A stretch of DNA of 64,000 nucleotides from Piliocolobus tephrosceles (GCF_002776525.5 NC_045436.1:52091514-52155513), one strand, 5' to 3'. Positions 47,679-60,297 are shown, counted from the first letter of the stretch. Translations and numbers: made by a program. Notes: generated by a model from the letters alone, not told the origin.

Positions 47679-50609
47679 TGAGCAGTAAGGTCGCAGATTA
47701 GGCTTTTAAGAAAAGAGTCTAATGTGGGAAATGAGAGCGAGGCATGTAAATAGATAAAATACCCTGTGTAAATGTGATAATAGAAATGTGTATAGAAAAG
47801 TAGAGCAGAAGGAAAAGTTTGGAACTTTGTATTCAATTAGTCAATATATGAAGTTACCTAATACCATAACCTAATAAGGGAAGTACAAGTATTTCTACAT
47901 TGTCAGAGCATAATGAGAAAAGGTCAGAGAAGTTATTATAGCTGAGGCTGTGTCATATCATGAGTGTAGTTGATGGGAGCCATCTACATAACTACAGACT
48001 TAAAGAAGGCCATTAATTTGATATGCTGTTTAGCACTGCCATCCTTGTGACCATGTGAAAGAAACAACAAAAAGAATGTAGGCACTGAAACTACTCTAGA
48101 GATATTTTCAATAGCACCCTATGTTGAGAGCCTAAATTAAAGTGGTGACAGGTAGGATGATGCTAATGTATTCCAGACATATTTAAAATATAGGAGCAAA
48201 ACACATTAGTGATAGATTAGTTGAATAAAAAAGAAAAGAAAAAAAAAAACTAAGTGGAAGAAACATATTTAGCCCCTCCTGTTAGATGTTACTGTGGATG
48301 CAGGAGAATATATATATATATGAAATAAGTCCATTATTTCTCAAAGATAATGTTGAGAGAAAAGAATATAAATGATATCCTGGTCAAAAAGACTTATTTT
48401 GCAAGGAAAGTGGATGTTCTGTCTTAGAGAAGAAAGCATTTTAACACTTACTGGCAAAATCTGATTCTTATATATTTATTCTTCTTTCCAATACATCTTT
48501 TTGTTATGTTTTCGAGTAGTGTTTTACTATATGATCCATTTTTGGTGACTCTTTTCTCAGATGTTTATCAATACACCCTTTAGAGCTACTGATCGACACC
48601 TAACTACAGTCAGTATTAGGTGCTTATGGCCATACCTGCATGATGTTATTTTGAGAACCACCCCTTCCTCACTTGATAAATCCGTCAATCACATCATCCA
48701 CATTGCTACAGGAAACCTTGGAGCGTTGGCTGACTCAGTCAGACTTGTCATTGCATTACTGGTGCTACCAGAAAATACCCACTATCTTCTCTAGGATCAC
48801 AAGTCATAAGGAGGATATCAGCATAGAGCTGCAATGACTTTTTTGAAATAGCCCTAATCATAGGAAAGAGAAGAATGGAAGGAGCTGGAGTCCTAATAAC
48901 ATCATCCATGTCCCTGGATTCATCCCTGCTTAAAGCCATGTCTACCTTAGACTGTAGCTACATAATCCCGTGTCTCCATTTACAATGTTTAATCCATTTC
49001 AAGACAAATTTGTTTCTCATCAATAAAAGAATTTGGGCTAACTTCCCTCCTACAGAAAATTAATGAAATTATCTATTTTTTCAGTTTCAGTGAAGTAAAA
49101 TTATCAATTTTTCCAGTTTCAGTTTTTACTTGTTTTTAGGCACATGAAACTATCACTCTGTATAATCATGTGGGTCATGCTAGGCATATACATAGCTACA
49201 GGTAAACTGCCAGAAATAAATACAAATAAAATCACAACACTCTACTTTTTGCTAAGGACTGATGTCTTTGTTACATACCCTACCCCCCTGCCACCCTTTT
49301 TTTTTTAAAAGAGTTTCAGGAACATTTTTAAATGAAGGTAAAAGAAGTACCATAGAGTGACTTAATTTTTTTTCATGAAAGAAACTAACTTTAGTATGAT
49401 AAAGTGGCCAGATCTTTCACCGAAATCAATAGGTGTTTTTTAAGGACCATTATAATATTTCCAAAACCAAATATATAAACAGACTAATAACACCATGGGA
49501 AGAAACAACAATCATCAAAAGAGATTGAACGTAGTCCATTAGCAGTTTCTACCTACCTAAGGGCAAATAAAAGTCAGCATAAATAAAGTGCAAGGAGCCT
49601 CAATATGAAGAGGAGCATGAGGAGGATGGAAAGAACATTGAGTAAAATTTCTGCAATTTTAATCAGTTGCTCATTTAGTCATCACCTGAACATAAATTAT
49701 ATGAACACCCTTAGAAGTCATTCATTCATTTAAGCTAACATTTGAAAATATTTTTAAAGACATATACTGAAGAAATAAGTTAAATTGTTAAACAGATGCC
49801 ATCTTATCTGAGGATAATCTCATAGAAATTGTTACACTTTATTGGAAACAGAAATCATAAATTTTCAAATTTTACCAAATTCTCAGCCCAGCTACTTTAA
49901 ACACAAACTATTGATATTTTGAAAATACATGGGCCCCAAATTTTGTATTTGAACAAGATATGTATGTTATGACTTAAAGGCCAAAGGCATAACTTAATTT
50001 TAGTTGAAAACAAACACCGCAAGAGGCAAATAATTCAAATGACTTCTTGGGAGCATTTTTCTTCAGTAAAAAAAGCTCTCTTAAAGAGAAAATTCCTAGT
50101 GGTCTAGATAATGAGTATAGATTTAAGTGTCTTTTTTTTTTTTTTTTTTTTTCCTGAGATAGCCACAAACGTATTAGGCAACTTGCTTTCAGAAATTATT
50201 CAACAAATATATAAAGATTAGTTTCCAAATTTTAAAAATAGTTATTCTTTTCCAGATGAGACTGATTTAAAAACAAAAACAATATATCATGCCCATTCCT
50301 ATACAATCTTTTACATTTGAATTCATTCAGTTAAGTATTGTGATTGAAATAAATTAATTTTAAGTAATCACCAAAAAGAGCTTTCTATTTATTCTGTCAG
50401 TGTATGTGCATTATGAGGTTATGCCCTTAAGACAACTGAAGCAGAAACGCAGGCAAACATAATCACTTATTCATCTCATCTGAGTGAAATAATTCTTAGA
50501 TGATATTAATGTGTTTGTTGCTCTCCCATTCTCAATTTCTCCCATTAGAATCTTGTAAGCAAATTTTACTGATGCCTGGATAGTCATATTAGTGTTGTTT
50601 TATGATTCT
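47679..50609. other. anonymous AT-rich sequence
   Basis: 2.9 kb. It includes a short (TA)n run at 48309-48321, a repeated phrase 'ttttcagtttcagtgaagta...tttttccagtttcagt' at 49078-49124, and a T homopolymer at 50131-50152. No exon, RNA gene or interspersed repeat recognised. Confidence 0.45.
50131..50152. repeat. poly-T homopolymer
   Basis: A run of 22 T with unique sequence on both sides. No Alu or L1 body follows. Confidence 0.85.
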
Positions 50610-50770
50610 CAGTTTAACTATTTATTCATAGACCCACAAATTTATTCCATAAATTATTGTGCCTTCATCGTGGGCAAGGCAATATGCCAGGCATTCAGAA
50701 GCACAGAAAGCTGAATAATTTACAGTTTCAACTTTCAGTGAGCTTACAAGCAATGTAAGTATGGAAAAGC
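50610..50770 (-). mobile_element. L2 LINE fragment, antisense
   Basis: 'caaggcaatatgccaggcat' and 'tcagtgagcttacaagcaat' correspond to the reverse-complement L2 words 'ctatgtgccaggcactg' and 'tcatggagcttacattctag', with 'tttattccataaattattgt' before them. Confidence 0.6.
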
Positions 50771-51132
50771 TCCATGCAAAATATCTGTAACAAAAGGTAA
50801 TAAGTTTGTAAAGACAACTAGATCACTGTAACCATGTGAGACCAAGTAAGATTTGAAGAAAGTGGCATTTAAACTTTACTTTAAAACATTAATGATATTT
50901 GGATAGAGACAGAGGAAGACAAATCAGATGAAAGGGATGACATACAAAAATACATAAAAGCTAAAAAGTGCAGAACATGTTGGGTAAATAGGTAGACTAA
51001 GGAGCAATACATGAAGGGGAAGAAGAGAGACAAAGCTAAAAAGGATACACTGTTACCAGATAATAGCAAGTTTCGAATGCCAGCCTATGAATAACCACCA
51101 TGCATTGTAGAAATTTAGGAGCTATTAAAAAT
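50771..51132. other. unique spacer
   Basis: About 360 bases of AT- and purine-rich DNA. Nothing recognised. Confidence 0.4.
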
Positions 51133-51283
51133 GTTTGATTAGCCAGGTGTGGTGGTGCACGCCTGTAGTTCTAGCTACTCTGCAGGCTGAGGTGGGAGGA
51201 TCACTTGAGCCCAGGAGTTTGGGGCTTCATTGCACTCCAGCCCTGGCAACAGAGTGAGACCTTGTCTAAAAAATAAAAAAAAG
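51133..51283 (+). mobile_element. truncated Alu right arm with internal deletion
   Basis: Starts at 'gattagccaggtgtggtggt', runs to 'gagcccaggagtttgggg', then jumps to 'ttgcactccagccctggcaa' and an A-rich tail. The segment normally around 'ctgcagtgagctatgatc' is missing. 'atcacttgagcccaggagtt' is the AluJ state. Confidence 0.85.
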
Positions 51284-51954
51284 TATGAGAAAAGTCATGC
51301 TAAGGTCAAACTGTGGTTTTGTCATTAAGTTATTGGATGGATTATGTGGCCTTAAACTCGGAGTCAGGGAAAATAGGCTCTTAAAAAAGTCTTAGCAAGA
51401 AAAATGTTAAATTAGGATAGTCACACTGAAAATGTAAAGAGAAGGCATATGATAAAAATGTGATGGACATGCAGTACTATGCAGGTGTTTTCTTGATAAT
51501 TATTATAGAAAAACAACACTTTGCAGGGCATTTTGGAGAAAATCAAAGACTTCTTCCAAAATCCACTAATAATTATTTTGCCTGAAAAACTAAAAAGAAA
51601 GTTATATGTATATTAAAAACAAACAAACAAAAAAACTTTAGAAACACAGCAAAAGAAACAAAATTAAGGAAACAAGAAAGTTGAACAAGTAATTATTCAC
51701 TTACAGTAAATTAAAATGAAAAGTTATCCAAAAGGCAAAACTGTAGGTAAGTCAAAGGATAAGGATCAAGGAAAGTTTTGTAGGGGTTTAGTATTGTCAA
51801 TGGATTTTGAATTACTAATTAGGTATAGAAATCCAGCTATCTCCAAGAAATCACTTTGAGTAGAGTGGCTAATATTAGGTACTCAATAAAATACGTGTTG
51901 AATGTATGCAGATCAAAAACAATGTTGTAACAGTGGAGAGAATAAATGAGTCAT
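51284..51954. other. unique AT-rich spacer
   Basis: 670 bases with an A/C-rich patch at 51616-51634 (aaaacaaacaaacaaaaaaa). No recognisable gene or element. Confidence 0.42.
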
Positions 51955-51971
51955 AAGAAATTCATAATTCT

Positions 51972-52281
51972 GGCCGTGGGTGGTAGCTCATGCCTGTATT
52001 CCCAGCACTTTGGGAGGCTGAGGCAAGCAGATTAGGAAGTGAGGAGATAGAGACCATCCTGGCTAACGCGGTGAAACCCCGTCTCCACTAAAAATACACA
52101 AAAATTAGCAGGGTGTGGTGGCGGGCGCCTGTAGTCCCAGCTACTCTGGAGGCTGAGGAATGGCGCGAACCCGGGAGGCGGAACTTGCTGTGAGCGGAGA
52201 TTGTGCCACTGCACTCTAGCCTGGGCGACAGAGGGAGACTCCGACTCAAAAAAAACAAAAAACAACAACAAAAAAAAAAAC
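51972..52281 (+). mobile_element. AluY-like SINE
   Basis: 'ggccgtgggtggtagctcat' through 'actccgactc' and an A/C tail. 'ctaacgcggtgaaaccccgt' and 'ggcgcgaacccgggaggcgg' keep several CpG, indicating a fairly young copy. The flanking duplication is 'aagaaattcataattct' (51955-51971) and 'aagaaagtgatgattct' (52282-52298), 14 of 17 bases. Confidence 0.93.
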
Positions 52282-52446
52282 AAGAAAGTGATGATTCTGA
52301 GTCCATATTACTATTTAATTAAGATTGGCATTAGGTTTTTTTTTTTTTCTTTTTTTTAGAGAAGATAAGTTTACTTAGGAGGCATATTTAGTTTTAAAGA
52401 TGCGGGCATACCTTGTTTTACTGTGCTTCATCTTATTGAGTTTTGA

Positions 52447-52787
52447 ACTTTTTTTTTTTTTTTTTTGGTATGTTTTGTTTTGTTTCGTTTTGTTGGTTGT
52501 TTTTTTTTTTTTGAGACAGTGTCTCGTTCAGTTGCCCAGGCTGGAGTGCAATGGCGCAATCTCAGCTCACTGCAACCTCTGCCTCCTGGGTTCAAGCAGT
52601 TCTCCTGTCTCAGGTAGCTGAGATTACAGGCATCCACCATCATGCCCAGCTACTTTTTGAATTTCTGTACAGACAGGATTTTACCATGTTGGCCAGACTC
52701 GTTGTGAACTCCTGACTTCAGGGTATCTGCCTGCCTCGGCCTCCCGAAGTTCTGGGATTACATGTGTGAGCCAAAGCTCCCGGGCCT
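52447..52787 (-). mobile_element. Alu SINE in Tigger1 5' region, antisense
   Basis: A long T-rich head with interruptions (ttttgttttgtttcgttttg), then 'gttgcccaggctggagtgca' through 'gattacatgtgtgagcca'. The right arm lost a few bases around 'cctgtctcaggtagctgaga'. Confidence 0.92.
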
Positions 52788-53161
52788 GAAGAAACTGAAT
52801 TTTAAATAAATTGCAGGTCTGTGGCAATCCTGAGTCAAGCAAATTTGTTGGGGCCATTTTCCAATGTGTGCTCACTTCATATCTCTTTGTCTCAGTGGGT
52901 AATTCTTGCAAATATTTCAGATTGTTCATTATGATGTCTCTAATGGTGATCTGTGATCGGTGATCTTTGATGTTACTATCGTAATTGTTTTAGGGTGCCA
53001 TGAGCTACACCCGTATAAGACAACAAACTTAATTGATAAATGTTGTGTATGTTCTGACTTCTCCAATGACCTGCCATTCCCCTATCTCTCTACTTCTTCC
53101 CAGGCTTCCCTATCTCCTGAGGCACAATAATACTAACATTAGGCCGATTAATAACTCTACA

Positions 53162-55111
53162 GTGACATCTAAGTGTTTAAGTGAAAGGAAGAGTTACACA
53201 TGTCTCACTTTGAATCAAAAGGTAGAAATGTTTAAGCTTAGTGAGGAAGGCATGTCAAGAGCCGAGATAGGCATAAAGCTAGGTCTGTTGTGCCAAACAG
53301 CTTACCAAATTGTGAATACAAAGGAAAAGTTCTACAAGGAAATTAAAAGTGTTACTTCAATGAAGACACAAATAATAAGAAAATGAAACTGCCTTACTGC
53401 TGATATGGAGTAAGTTTGAGTGGTCTGGATAGAAGATCAAACCAGTCATGACATTCCCTTAAGTCAAAGTCTAATACAGAGTAAGGCTCTAACTCTCTTC
53501 AATTCCATAAAGACTGAGGGAAGTAGAGAAGCTGCAGAAGAAAGGTTTGAAGTTACCAGAGGATGGTTCTTGGGGGCTAAGGAAAGAAGCCCTCTCCACA
53601 ACATAAAAGTGCAAGATGAAGCAGCAAGTGCTGATTGAGGAGCAATAGAAAGTTATCCAGAAGATCTAGCTGAGCTCATTGATGAAAATGACTACACCAA
53701 ACAATGGATTTTTAAGTGCAGATGAAACAGCCTTTATAGGAAGAAGATGCCATCAGGAACTTTCACAGCTAGAGAAGAGAAGTCAATGCTTAGCTTCAGA
53801 GCTTCAAAGGACAGACTGGTTCTCGTTCTGGTGAGTTAATGCAGCCGTTGACTTTAACTTGAAGCCAATGCTCATGTATCATTCTGAAAAATCTAAAGAC
53901 TCTTTAAGAATTATGCTAAATCTACTCTCTTTATTGCTCAGTAAACTGAAAAATAAAGTCTGGATTAAAAGACATCTGTTTACAGTATGATGTACTGAAT
54001 ACTTTAAGCCCACTGTTGAGATTTAAGCTCAGAAAAAAATATATTTAAGAAATTATTACTGTTTTGAAAATATTACCACTCATTGACAATGTACTTGAAC
54101 ACCTAAGAGCTCTGAGGGAGATGTATAAAAAGATTAATGCTGCCTTCATGCCTCCTATATAATTTTAATTTTGCAACTCAAGGATCAAAAAGTAATTTTG
54201 ACTTTCAAGACTTATTATTAAAGAAATACATTTTGTAAGGCTATAGCTGCCCTAGTGATTCCTCTGATGGATCTTGGAAAAGTATTCTGAAAATAATTCA
54301 CCTTTCTAAATGCCATTAAGAGCACTCATGATTGGCCAGGCATGGTGGTGCACTCTTGTAATCCCAGCACTTTGGGAGGTCAAGGTGGATGGATTGTTTG
54401 AGCTCAGGAGTTTGAGACCAGCCTGGCCAACATAGTTAAACACCATTTCTACTAAAAACACACAAAAAATTAGCCAGGTGTGGTGGTACATGCCTGTAAT
54501 TCTAGCTACTCAGGAGGCTGAGACATGAGAGCAGCTTGTACTTGAGAGATGGAGGTTGCAATGAGCTGAGATTGTGCCACTGCACTCCAGCCTGGGCAAC
54601 AGAGTGAGACTCAGTCTCAAAAAAAAAAAAAAAAAAATTTCATGATTCATAGGAGATCAGAATATCAACATTAACAGGAGTTTAGAAGTTGATTCCAATG
54701 CTCATGAATGACTGATGAATGAAAGATTCATGACGTTAGTGTTCATAACTTTAGTGGAAGATGTAATCACAGATGTGATAGAAATAGCAGGAGAATTAGA
54801 ATTAGAAGTGGAGCTTAAATATGTGACTGAATTGCTGCAATCTCATGATAAAAGTTTAATGCGTGAGAAATTACTTCTTACAAATGAATAAAAAGTAGTT
54901 TCTTGAAATGAAATCTACTCATGATGAATATGTTGTGAACATTATTGAAATAACAACAAAGGATTTAGAATATTACATAAATTTAGTTGATAAAGCAGCA
55001 GGAGGATTTGAAAGGATTTACTCCAATTTTGAAAGAAGTTCTACTATGGGTAAAATTCTATCAAACAGTATCACATGTTACAGAGAAAGTTTTTCTGAAA
55101 TAGTCAATTGA
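53162..55111 (+). pseudogene. Tigger1 transposase (pogo/CENP-B-like), degraded
   Basis: The enzyme would bind terminal repeats through two helix-turn-helix domains and cut with a DDE domain. The first HTH is readable at 53190-53340: 'LTLNQKVEMFKLSEEGMSRA' then 'EIGIKLGLLCQTAYQIVNTK'. The second, CENP-B type, lies at 53450-53638 with 'SIKTEGSREAAEERFEVTRG' and 'WFLGAKERSPLHNIKVQDEA'. The catalytic region (53640-54330) has several stops, so no DDE triad can be read in frame. The tail is at 54908-55111. The ancestral start codon appears as GTG at 53162. An Alu (54334-54639) splits the gene. No expression expected. Confidence 0.9.
54334..54639 (+). mobile_element. Alu SINE in the Tigger1 transposase, sense
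   Basis: 'ggccaggcatggtggtgcac' through 'gagactcagtctc' and an A-tail. The 8-bp flanking duplication 'tcatgatt' (54326-54333 and 54640-54647) lies in transposase sequence, so it landed in an existing Tigger1. Confidence 0.94.
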
Positions 55112-55463
55112 TGTGGCAAACTACATTGTCTTAGTTTATGAAATTTCCATGGCCATCCCAACTTTTAGCAACCACTATCCTGATCATTCAGCAGCCATGA
55201 ACATAAAGTCAAGACCCTCTACCAGCAAAAAGACTATGACTAAAGGCTCAGAAGATTGCTAGTATTTTTTAGCAATAAAATATTTTTAAAGTATGTACAT
55301 TATTTTTTAGACATAAAGCTATTGCATACTTGACTATAGTATAGTACAAATGTAATTTTAAATGTATTAGAAGGCGAAAAATTGGTGTGACTTGTTTTAT
55401 TGCAATATCTGCTTCATTGTGGTGGCTGAAAACTGAACCTGCAGCATTTCTGAGGCATACCTG

Positions 55464-55809
55464 TGATATACTTTGGATGTTTCTCCTCTCCAGATCTCAT
55501 GTTGAAATGTAATCCCTAATGTTGAAAACAGGGCCTGGTAAGAGTTGTTTCGTTCCTGGGGGTAGATCACTCATGAATGGCTTGGTGCTCCTTTTCATGG
55601 TAATATGTTTATGTAAGAGCTGCTTGTTAAAAAGACTCTGGAACCAACTTTTCTCTGTTTCTCTTGCTTCCTGAGGCCTTGCCAGAAGCTTGCTAGATGC
55701 TGGTGCTATGCTTGTACAACCTGCAAAACCGTAAGCCAAATAAACATTTTTTCTTTAAAAATTACCCAGTCTTCGATATTTCTTTATTGAAATGCAAATC
55801 AGACTCATA
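55464..55809 (+). mobile_element. ERVL-MaLR 5' LTR (MST/MLT1-like)
   Basis: Starts TGATATACTTTGGATGTTT directly after the last base of Tigger1. It has 'gatcactcatgaatggcttg', a poly(A)-type 'ccaaataaacatttttt', 'aaaattacccagtcttcgat' and an end near 'cagactcata'. This order is the MaLR LTR signature. It is followed by MaLR internal sequence, so this is a 5' LTR and not a solo LTR. No intact viral gene is present. Confidence 0.82.
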
Positions 55810-56300
55810 GAAAATTGGTAACAAGGAATGGGGTGTTGCTATAAAGATACCTAAATTGTGGAAGTGGCTTTTGAACTGGGTAACACACAGAGACTGGAAG
55901 AATTTGGAGGGCTCAGAAGAAGACAGGGAGACAAGGGAAAGTCTGGAATTTCTTACAGACTGGTTAGGTGTTTATAAACAAAATGCTGAAAGAAATACAG
56001 AAAAAAAAAAATAATAAGCAGCATTCTTCAAGAGATGGCCTGGCTGCTTCTAACATTCTGAGCTCAGATGAAAGAGCAAAGGAATGACTCAAAGTTGAAA
56101 CTTATGATTAAAAGGAAAAGAGAGCATAGAAATTTGGAAAATGCACAACCTGGCCATCTGACAGAGAAAAATAAGAGTATTTTCAGGGAAAGAATCCACC
56201 ATGAGGGCTGTCTATATTTATTACTCTGCAATGAAGAATAGAACATACCAATGAAGATAGACAAATGATAACAATGATCTAAATATCTAGAGTTTTATCA
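55810..56300 (+). mobile_element. MaLR internal sequence, partial
   Basis: 'gaaaattggtaacaaggaat', 'ttgctataaagatacctaaa', 'gaactgggtaacacacagag' and 'gagggctcagaagaagacag' are the start of the MST/THE1-type internal region. MaLR internals keep at most gag-like remnants and depend on other elements to move. The sequence loses similarity toward 56300 and no 3' LTR was found within the window. Confidence 0.75.
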
Positions 56301-56859
56301 CTTCCAATAATGGCAGGTGTGGAAAGTCAGGTTGATTTTTCTTATTGGGTAAGCAGAAACATTTCAAAATATTTATTTGTTATCAAAGCCTTGGGGATGC
56401 AATAAACTAATGAAGAAAGATTTGATGAAAATGTTAGGGGAGAAAAACACAAAAAAATTAACTAGATTTCTCGGGACTTTTTCACTTGGGGGTGTTAGCA
56501 AATACAAGAAGAAACAGGCAGGAGACTAAAGGCCTACATAGCAAATTTGAAAGTATCCCAATTCCAGTGTGATCAAGATAGAAGATTAGAACATACAAGG
56601 AAGCAAAGGTAGGAAGTTGATGTGAAAACTCTTCAAATTTTCAGTTCAGAAGACTATAAGCTCCACTCTGATGTTAAGCAAAGATGACCTAAGATTTCTA
56701 GTATCACTTCCTAGCCAAAAGCAATCTCTTCAGGGAAAAAAATGGGATTACCTTACGCCTGGAATATTTTAACTAACTTGCAAATGGAGATTCTGACATA
56801 CTATATTACAATAACCAGGTACATGAATAGAAATATCAACATACAAGAGAACCAGAATG

Positions 56860-56880
56860 AATAAATAAATAAATAAATAG
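56860..56880 (+). repeat. (AAAT)n microsatellite
   Basis: 'aataaataaataaataaat' in five units. Simple repeat, likely length-variable. Confidence 0.85.
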
Positions 56881-57489
56881 AAATAAAAATTAACAACAGA
56901 CCTACAGGGGCCTGAAATACTAGGACTTCCTACTAGACTTTACAACTGCTAAGTGTCTATTTTTCAATGTCGTAAAAAGAAGATTAGGTATTTACAAAGG
57001 AAATAGAAATTACAAAAAAACAGCATAGACAATTTATATAAAAACAAAACTTTGAAATAAAATTAAAATAATACATTAAAATGAAATGGCTGTATTTAAC
57101 AGGAAAATGAGAAACAAATGAGGCAAACATTAATAAACTAGAATTTAGGACAAAGCAAAATATTCAGAAAGAAGTACAGAGAGAAAAAGCAGTAAATAAT
57201 ACAGACAAGAAAGTGAGAAACCTACAGTATACAATGAGGTGCTCAAATACACATTTATCCTTAACCAGAATGGAGATAGAAAGCGATGGAAACAATATTT
57301 GAAGAGATAATCACTAAAAATTCCTCAATAGTAATGAAAGACAAAATTACATCACGACAATGCAAAAATGCCTATGCAGACATATTATAATAATACTGGT
57401 AAAATCAAAGATAAAGAGACACTTTTTAAGTCAGGCAGACAAAAATATATTTTTCAAGTAATAAAAATTAGAGTAGTACTTGGTTTGTT

Positions 57490-60297
57490 TTTTTAAATTT
57501 TTTTCTTTTTTCTATTATACTTTAAGTTCTAGGTTACACGTGCACAACGCACAGGTTTGTTACATATGTATACATGTGCCATATTGCTGTGCTGCACCCA
57601 CTAATTCATCATTTACATTAGGTATATCTTCTAATACTGTTCTTCTCCCCTCCCCCAACCCCACGACAGGCCCCAGTGTGTGGTGTTCCCCACCCTGTGT
57701 CCAAGTGTTCTCATTGTTCATTTCCCACCTATGAGTGAAAACATGCGGTGTGTGGTTTTCTGTCCTTGCGATAGCTTGCTCAGAATGATGGTTTCCAGCT
57801 TCATCCATGTCCCTACGAAGGACATGAACTCATCCTTTTTCATGGCTGCATAGTATTCCATGGTGTATATGTGCCACAGCTTCTTAATCCAGTCTACCAT
57901 GGATGGATGTTTGGGTTGGTTCCAAGTCTTTGCTATTGTGAATAGCGCCACAATAAACATACGTGTGCATGTGTCTTTATAGCAGCATGATTTATAATCC
58001 TTTAGGTATATACCCAGTAATGGGATGGCTGGGTCAAATGGTGTTTCTAGTTCTAGATCCTTGAGGAATCGACACACTGTTGTTCACAATGGTTGGACTA
58101 GTTTTCAGTCCCACCAACAGTGTAAAAGTGTTCCTATTTCTCCACATCCTCTCCAGCACCTGTTGTTTCCTGACTTTTTAATGATTGCCATTCTAACTGG
58201 TGTGAGATGGTATCTCATTGTGGTTTTGATTTGCATTTCTCTGATGGCGAGTGATGATGAGCATTTTTTCATGTGTCTGTTGGCTGTTTGAATATCTTCT
58301 TTTGAGAAGTGTCTGTTCATATCCTTCAACTTTTTGATGGGGTTTTTGATTTTTTCTTGTAAATTTGTTGAAGTTCTTTGTAGATTCTGGATATTAGCCC
58401 TTTGTCAGATGGGTAGATTGCAAAAATTTTCTCCCATTTTATAGGTTTCCTGTTCACTCTGATGGTACTTTCTTTGCTGTGCAGAAGCTCTTCAGTTTAA
58501 TTAGATCCCATTTGTTGCCATTGCTTTTGGTGTTTTAGTCATGAAGCCCTTGCCCTTGCCTATGTCCTGAATGGTATTGCCTAGGTTTTTTTCTAGGGTT
58601 TTTATGGTTTTGAGGTCTAATGTTTAAGTCTTTAATCCCTCTCGAATTAATTTTTGTGTAAGGTGTAAGGAAGGGATCCAGTTTCAGCTTTCTACTTATG
58701 GCTAGCCAGGTTTTCCTAGCACCATTTATTAAATAGGGAATCTTTTCTGCATTTCTTGTTTTTGTCAGGTTTTTCAAAGATCAGATGGTTGTAGATGTGT
58801 GGTATTATTTCTGAGGGCTCTGTTCTGTTCCATTGGTCTATATCTCTGTTTTGGTACCAGTACCAAGCTGTTTTGGTTACTACAGCCTTGTAGTATAGTT
58901 TGAAGTCGGGTAGTATGATGCCTCCAGCTTTGTTCTTTTTGCTTAGGATTGTCTTGGCAATGCGGGCTCTTTTTTGGTTCCATATGAACTTTCAAGTAGT
59001 TTTTTCCAATTCTGTGAAGAAAATCCTTGGTAGCTTGATGGGGATGACATTGAATCTATAAATTACCTTGGGCAGTATGGCCATTTTCACGATATTCATT
59101 CTTCTTATCCATGAGTATGGAATGTTCTTCCATTTGTTTGTGTGTTCTTTTATTTCATTGAGCAGTGGTTTGTAGTTCTCCTTGAAGAGGTCCTTCACAT
59201 CCCTTGTAAGTTGGATTCCTAGGTATTTTGTTCTCTTTGAAGCAATTGTGAATGGGAATTCACCCATGATTTGGGTCTCTGTTTGTCTGTTATTGGTGTA
59301 TAGGAATGCTTGTGATTTTTGCACATTGATTTTGCCTCCTGAGACTTTGCTGAAGTTGCATATCAGCTTGAGATTTTGGGCTGAGGTGATGGGGTTTTTT
59401 AAATACACAATCATGTCATCTGTAAACAGGGACAATTTGACTTCCTATTTTCTTAATTGAATACCCTTTATTTATTTCTCTTGCCTGATTGCCCTCTCCA
59501 GAACTTCCAACACTATGTTGAATAGGAGTGGTGAGAGAGGGCATCCCTGTCTTGTGCCAGGTCTCAAAGGGAATGCTTCCAATTTTTGCCCATTCACTAT
59601 GATATTGGCTGTGGGTTTGTCATAAATAGGTCTTATAATTTTGAGATACATCCCATCAATACCTAGTTTATTGAGCTTTCAGCATGAAGAGATGTAGAAT
59701 TTTGTCAAAGGCCTTTTCTACATCTATTGAGATAATCAGGTGGTTTTTGTCTTGGTTCTGTTTATATGATGGATTATGTTTATTGATTTGCGAATGTTGA
59801 ACCAACCTCGCATCCCAGGGATGAAGTCCACTTGATCATGATGAATAAGCTTTTTGATGTGCTGCTGGATTTGGTTGCCAGTATTTTATTGAGGACTTTT
59901 GCATTGATGTTCATCAGGGATATTGGTCTGAAATTCTCTTTTTTTTTTTTTTTTTTTTTTTGTATCTCTGACAGGGTTTGGTATCAGGATGATGCTGGCC
60001 TCATAAAATGAGTTAGGGATGATTCCCTCTTTTTCTATTCATTGGAATAGTTTCAGAAGGAATGGTAGCAGCTCCTCTTTGTACCTCTGGTAGGATTTGG
60101 CTGTGAATCTGTCTGGTCCTGGACTTTTTTTGGTTGGTATGGTCTTAATTATTGTCTCAGTTTCAGAGGCTGTTATTGTTCTATTCAGGGATTCAGCTTC
60201 TTCCTGGTTTAGTGTTGGGAGGGTGTATGTGTCCAGGAATTTATCCATTTCTTCTAGATTTTCTATTTTATTCGTGTAGAGGTGTTTATAGTTTCTA
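57490..60297 (-). mobile_element. L1PA LINE, 5'-truncated, antisense
   Basis: The T-rich tail is at about 57485-57512. The 3'UTR includes 'ttatactttaagttctaggt' and 'catttacattaggtatatct', a younger L1PA state than the L1P at 31662-38142. The body runs through ORF2 to a break at 60297. A target duplication is visible: 'tacttggtttgtttt' (57477-57491) and 'tactaggtttggtttt' (60298-60313), differing by one substitution and one indel. 5' truncation at about ORF2 codon 400 is the usual outcome of incomplete reverse transcription. Confidence 0.93.
57718..60290 (-). pseudogene. L1PA ORF2 remnant (RT to C-terminus)
   Basis: Long readable pieces on the minus strand: 'DKFLDTYTLPTLNQEEAESL' at the 5' edge (60039-60248), 'FTDDMIVYLKNPITSAQNLK' (58992-59435), where the catalytic FADD motif reads FTDD, then 'HFSKEDIQTANRHMKKCSSS' and 'TPVRMAIIKKSGNNRCWRGC' (58105-58329), and 'KTWNQPKHPSMVDWIKKLWH' before the stop at 57718-57720. 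The A-to-T change in the catalytic motif and at least five frameshifts make it inactive. The endonuclease domain is absent through truncation. It is the best preserved ORF2 C-terminus in the window. Confidence 0.93.

Larger units (their letters stand above)
52403..55463 (+). mobile_element. near-complete Tigger1 DNA transposon carrying two Alus
   Basis: The left terminus is 'cgggcatacc' (one change from CAGGCATACC) and the right terminus 'gaggcatacctg' at 55463, an inverted pair. After removing Alus at 52447-52787 and 54334-54639, about 2.4 kb remains, the usual Tigger1 length. Non-coding ends carry 'caggtctgtggcaatcctga' on the left and 'gcaatatctgcttcattg' on the right. The flanking TA duplications have decayed to TG. 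The body encodes a pogo/CENP-B-like transposase (see separate entry). Immobile since early primate times. Confidence 0.93.
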
